In this document: in pieces, positions 60,244 to 64,000 of the stretch
How the letters are laid out: each line of letters starts with the position of its first letter
Position numbering within the stretch: position 1 is the stretch's first letter
NCBI GenBank assembly: GCA_018806915.1
Contig: JAGKQI010000102.1
Location: forward strand, 744,001-808,000
Origin: Phytophthora colocasiae
Taxonomy: Eukaryota; Oomycota; Peronosporomycetes; Peronosporales; Peronosporaceae
DNA: 64,000 bases
Reading direction: 5' to 3'
Translations under genes and position numbers: made by a program
The notes under the pieces: model-generated
The model's database searches: none
What the model was told of the DNA's origin: nothing
The model's input: only the letters and a program-made list of their open reading frames with translations

Positions 60244-62996
60244 CTACAACCTGAGTTGGAAAGTGCTCACGTCGCATCGACTAGCATCGGCAACGATCAG
60301 CAAGTCAACACCTGCATAGTGTGGGGCGATAGCAAGAGTCATAGGCTGAACGAAGCGAGTGTCTACCTCGCCTGTAGCGCCAAATGCTGAAAGAAATACA
60401 CCAGCGTTTGTAAAAATGGCTACACAGCGGTTGGCAATGTCACCGACGAGTATGTATCCGCTACGCTGCTGGATCCAGATTCCAACAGGTGAAAGAGGTT
60501 GATCGAATGGTGTAGTTTTACCATCAAAGACCAACTGTACGGATCCATTCAGGTCGAGCACTTGCACCCGACAATTGCCGGTGTCCGCGATACAAATTTT
60601 ATCCGAACGGTGCAAACCAAAGTTGCATTTTGGAGCTGTGGGTAGTGCTGGACAGAGTGCTATACCCGTTGGAAAGTTAAATTCACCCGGTGACGTACCC
60701 AGACGACCGAAAGCATGCACAAACTTGCGAGTTACTACGCTGAAAACTTGGATGCGATGGTTGCATTGGTCACAGACATAAAGGAATTCGTTTTTCCAAA
60801 CTGCAACACCCTGTGGCGAATCAAGAAATCCTTCCAAATGGCCAAACCCTTCGCCAATCCGACCACGAAATGAACCGCTTCGGGCGTTAAAAAGCGAAAC
60901 GCTGTGGTTACCGCTATCACTCACTGCTAGCACTGTATCGCCATCATCGACAGTATAAGTTGCAATGAAAGTTGGGCGATTCAGTTCTCCAGGTAAAAAT
61001 CCGTTTGAACAAAGTTCACGATCACCATAAGTAGTTGCTCCAATGAAAAACTGTGAAGAGAGATTACTGGAGTCGATCACAGCTACACGGTGCGCTACCG
61101 GATCGCTTACATACAACCATCGTTTCTGTAGTGAGTCCTTCACCTCTTCAGAGTTGCTAAAGTTGAGCTGCAGACAGCTGTGCACGCTGCAAATTCCTCC
61201 AAGTTGGTTCTTCAAAAGTTTAAGCCAATTGCACCCGGCTGCATCGAAATTGTACGTGTACACACTGGCATTTTCACGGTCAACCACTACGATTTCTCTA
61301 TCAGTTGGTGCGTACGCCAGCGAGAATGGATGGTGAAAGCGCGAACGCATTCCACGCCACCTCATTTGCCTAGTGGTTATACTGGAATACAGTTTGCACG
61401 TCGGATGCAGTAAAGTCGCAAGTCTGTAGATGCCATTCATGCTTTCACCAGCTAGAACAGGAGGAGGATGACGAAGAGCAGCGTATTCTCTCGCAAGTTC
61501 CGCACGTAGGGTAGCAAATTTATCACGCTGGAAAGATACTTGCTCCAGACTTCCAAGAAGCGACAACTGACGAAGAAACTCGCCCCGCTCGTTGAGTATT
61601 TGCACGCGAAAGCTCCCACAGTCCGCCACAATTGCTTCGAACTGCTCGTTTGAGACGCCAGCATCCCTTTCAGGTTCAATCCCGCGGGTGATGGCGCGCT
61701 AAGCACCAAAAGTTAGAACTACGAACGTATTTGCTTTAGGAGATCCCCTACCTTTCGAACATTTGCCAATTTGACATCGCGCAAGTCGTAAAACTCGCCA
61801 CCATTCATGCCCTTTTTACCAAAAGTCTGTACAAACGCTCCTCGCTTTGCAAATACAGCCAAACGCGAATACCCAGTATCGCAGATAACAACGTGATAAT
61901 GAGAGAGAGATAATCCCGTCGGTCGCTTTAGCACAACTTCTCGAGAACTTGAAATACTCCGCTCTAGGGTAAGTCCTTTTGTCACAATTCTTGTTGGAAG
62001 TTTGTACACCCGAACGCAATTACTTGCTTCATCACTAGCGTAAAACTCCCCAGCCGCGTCATCCACCGCAAGCCCATGCGGTAATGAGAGATGTGGGCTG
62101 CCATCCATGTAACCTGCTCGGGCGGTCGATGCATCCAAGTTACAGGTCTGCCCCACAACCACTTGGGCGAAAAACAATTGAAAGAGCACACGAAGGTCAA
62201 TGATCGAGATTCGAGCGCACATCTGCTCACACACTAGCAACATTAGCTTAACTCTTTAACTCTTCATGCCAAAATCTCGTTCACTCACCTAAAAGACGGC
62301 CACAGCGAGTTGTTGCCATCGCTAAAGGCATTCGTTCTGGTATACTTCCAACGTTACCATCACTCCAAGAGGATGTGAACATCAACTTCTTGGTTTTCAG
62401 ATCGAATCCATGAATTTTCGCTGTGGTATCTCCAATGAGGACAACATCATCTTCCAAGCCTACAATCGGCTTCTCCAGCGCTTTAACAGCTACCACTGCA
62501 GCAGAAATCGGTAAAGCTCCTTCATCTCGTCCTGGTAATTGAAGCGTCGACGTCCAGAAAGCCCCAACTAGCTTTAGCTGCTTCTCGATATTAGAGATCA
62601 TCATTTGCTCCTCATGCTCACGGTTGGTGATGCGATCCTCCTCCGCCTTTTTCTTCCTGCGAATCTCTTCTCGCTCCTGCAGATGCCGCTGTTCTTCAGC
62701 AATTCGCTCTAAAACGACATGGACATGAGATGAAGATGACCTTCAACTTCAAAAATGCAATCTTGATTTGCTCACCGTCCTCAAGACGCTTGCATTCAGC
62801 TTCCTGTTTCCTCCGGAGATCTTCCTGACGCTGGCGAGCCGCTTCTTCTAACCGCTGGTTCTCGAGTCTCTACACATGAAAGGAAAAGACACCATCAAGC
62901 ACGACTGTGAATTTTATCACAGTGTGATCGATTAAAGCAGCGATATAGTCTCACACGTAGGCGCCGGAGATCAGCGAGCTGGTTCGCGCTCGTCAT
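60244..62996 (-). CDS. NHL-repeat protein with N-terminal coiled coil
   Basis: Five exons (62996-62955, 62869-62776, 62708-62289, 62233-61752, 61698-60244) keep one frame and give 830 residues. The N-terminus is a charged coiled coil (RRLRRLENQRLEEAARQRQE, EEQRHLQEREEIRRKKKAEE). The rest is a run of NHL-type beta-propeller repeats (LSLPHGLAVDDAAGEFYASD, LKRPTGLSLSHYHVVICDTG, LDSPQGVAVWKNEFLYVCDQ, FNFPTGIALCPALP, LSPVGIWIQQRSGYILVGDI). No RING or B-box is present, so it is not a TRIM ligase. NHL propellers bind protein or RNA. The function is unknown. Confidence 0.8.
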
Positions 62997-63233
62997 CGCT
63001 CCAGCGACGCTTCAATGGATCACTCCAAGCAGCCGAAGATGGCAGTTATGAGGACTCATGAAATGACGCTTGTTCTTTGATCGTTGTGTTGCATATTATT
63101 ATAAAAAACGCCCCGACGTATTCGTTCTACATGGAGCTGATGCTTGTCTAAAAAATCGTTTGCGTCCCTAGTGGACAATCCTAGCATTGGTCTTGCCATA
63201 GTGTACGGATGTGGCGTCGGTTTAGGCGCCAGC
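62997..63233. other. Intergenic
   Basis: A/T-rich gap between two minus-strand genes. No gene seen. Confidence 0.4.
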
Positions 63234-64000
63234 TTAAATAGGCGAACCGCGAAGCTCAGCTAGCTGTGCGCGAGATAGTCGTAGGTCCAAATTGCTATCC
63301 CAGCCGCACATCTGCTCGAACGAGTCGTGTGTGAGTTCCACTTGCTGCAAAACCTCCTCGGCGTTTGGATGTTCGACGAACTTTAGCGTCTTGGCAAAAG
63401 TGCGACCTACATTCTGCACAGCGGCGAAGCAGGCGTCTCGTTCTGCCATGGAGTCTCCGATCGAGAGGAAGTTGAAGTACGCGTCCTGAGGGGCGGTAGG
63501 TTCCCTGAACGTCCGCGCGCTGGGCTCCTGAGCTGCAGAAGTCGCAAAACACTTGCGCGCAATCAGCTGCATGACCTCTTGCTTCCAGGCAGCCGAGTCG
63601 CCTCCTAGCCCGTAAGTCTGTTCGTACCAGCTCCGCGCAGAAACGATGTGCACGTCAGCAAGGTCTAACACGCTCTGTACGGCCGGCAAATACAGCGCAG
63701 CGGACATCTCGACCCAGCCGTACTCGGCAGCGGTAACCACAAACACGGGGCCATACGCCACCGCCTTCTGCAACAATTGTGCGACATGCGCGCCGATAAG
63801 CGTCAACACCTCGCGCTGCTCGGGGGTGACGGAGATCTGGTGGCCGCGGAACTTGGGCAGCAGGTCCTGCGCGTGCAGCCAGGAGCTGGGGCAGAGCGTG
63901 TCGTCCCAGTCGAAGACGACCACCGTGCGGTCCTTGACGGAGCTGGGGCCGTTCACGCCTGGACGCCGCTTGGGGGCCGTGACAGAGGGCGACACGGGCT
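63234..64000 (-). CDS. HAD-like hydrolase domain protein, 5' end beyond the window
   Basis: The frame is open to the window edge with no ATG in the visible part, so the start lies outside. VVVFDWDDTLCPSSWLHAQD is a HAD motif I (DxD), VFVVTAAEYGWVEMSA is a motif II-like Thr, and FLSIGDSMAERDACFAA is a motif IV-like GDS(x)xD. A HAD phosphatase fold is well supported. The substrate is unknown. The C-terminus ends AQLAELRGSPI. Confidence 0.78.
   Translation of the reverse strand, partial: PVSPSVTAPKRRPGVNGPSSVKDRTVVVFDWDDTLCPSSWLHAQDLLPKFRGHQISVTPEQREVLTLIGAHVAQLLQKAVAYGPVFVVTAAEYGWVEMSAALYLPAVQSVLDLADVHIVSARSWYEQTYGLGGDSAAWKQEVMQLIARKCFATSAAQEPSARTFREPTAPQDAYFNFLSIGDSMAERDACFAAVQNVGRTFAKTLKFVEHPNAEEVLQQVELTHDSFEQMCGWDSNLDLRLSRAQLAELRGSPI

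Overview
The window looks like nuclear DNA of an oomycete, most likely Phytophthora or a close relative. The basis is short (about 55-100 bp) GT-AG introns, compact genes on both strands, oomycete Inr/FPR-like core promoters (for example near 10761, 26891 and 30807), chromodomain Ty3/gypsy elements and a eukaryotic TnpB relative (Fanzor). Species is not determined. No rRNA, tRNA or CRISPR array was recognised.

Host genes fall in four blocks. (1) 2.4-14.95 kb: a broken secreted/membrane J-domain protein with Cys-rich repeats, CDK1, a D-glycerate 3-kinase-like P-loop kinase, a membrane ubiquitin-like protein, a CBS-CBS-PB1 membrane protein and an unknown protein. (2) 15.9-19.4 kb: a tandem pair of TauE/SafE-type permeases. 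(3) 23.8-34.9 kb: the H2B ubiquitin ligase BRE1, a BMT5-like rRNA methyltransferase, a globin with a myristoylation signal, a gankyrin-like ankyrin protein, a globin fragment, UTP13/TBL3 and RWDD2. (4) 50.6-64 kb: a decayed sugar transporter, a coiled-coil protein, mitochondrial FOXRED1, a PLP enzyme of the ACC deaminase/D-cysteine desulfhydrase family, a sedolisin (TPP1-like) protease, an NHL-repeat protein and a HAD-like protein cut by the window edge.

The most notable content is a family of Fanzor transposons with at least five copies: F (1635-2166), A (6714-8790), B (15030-15650), C (19633-23624), D (33696-33922) and G/E (35790-36004 plus 50199-50491, one element split in two). Copy A has an uninterrupted 639-codon Fanzor ORF with all the nuclease motifs, including the relocated RuvC-II glutamate. 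The roughly 130 bp between the fanzor stop codon and the element's right tip is conserved in all right ends. It contains a hairpin whose stem changes on both sides in D and E, which suggests a structured RNA, presumably the guide RNA, with its guide read from flanking host DNA.

The 34.9-50.5 kb block is a nest of transposons. A hAT-like element sits beside the RWDD2 start codon. Fanzor element G/E is split by a minus-strand LTR element with a gag-like ORF but no visible pol. That element carries a Tc1/mariner element in its left LTR and a plus-strand chromodomain gypsy element (5-bp target duplication TATCT) in its interior. The gypsy pol is broken, but a long antisense ORF stays open. Two other Fanzor copies (F and C) are interrupted by related TG...CA elements, each at a GGAGA site.
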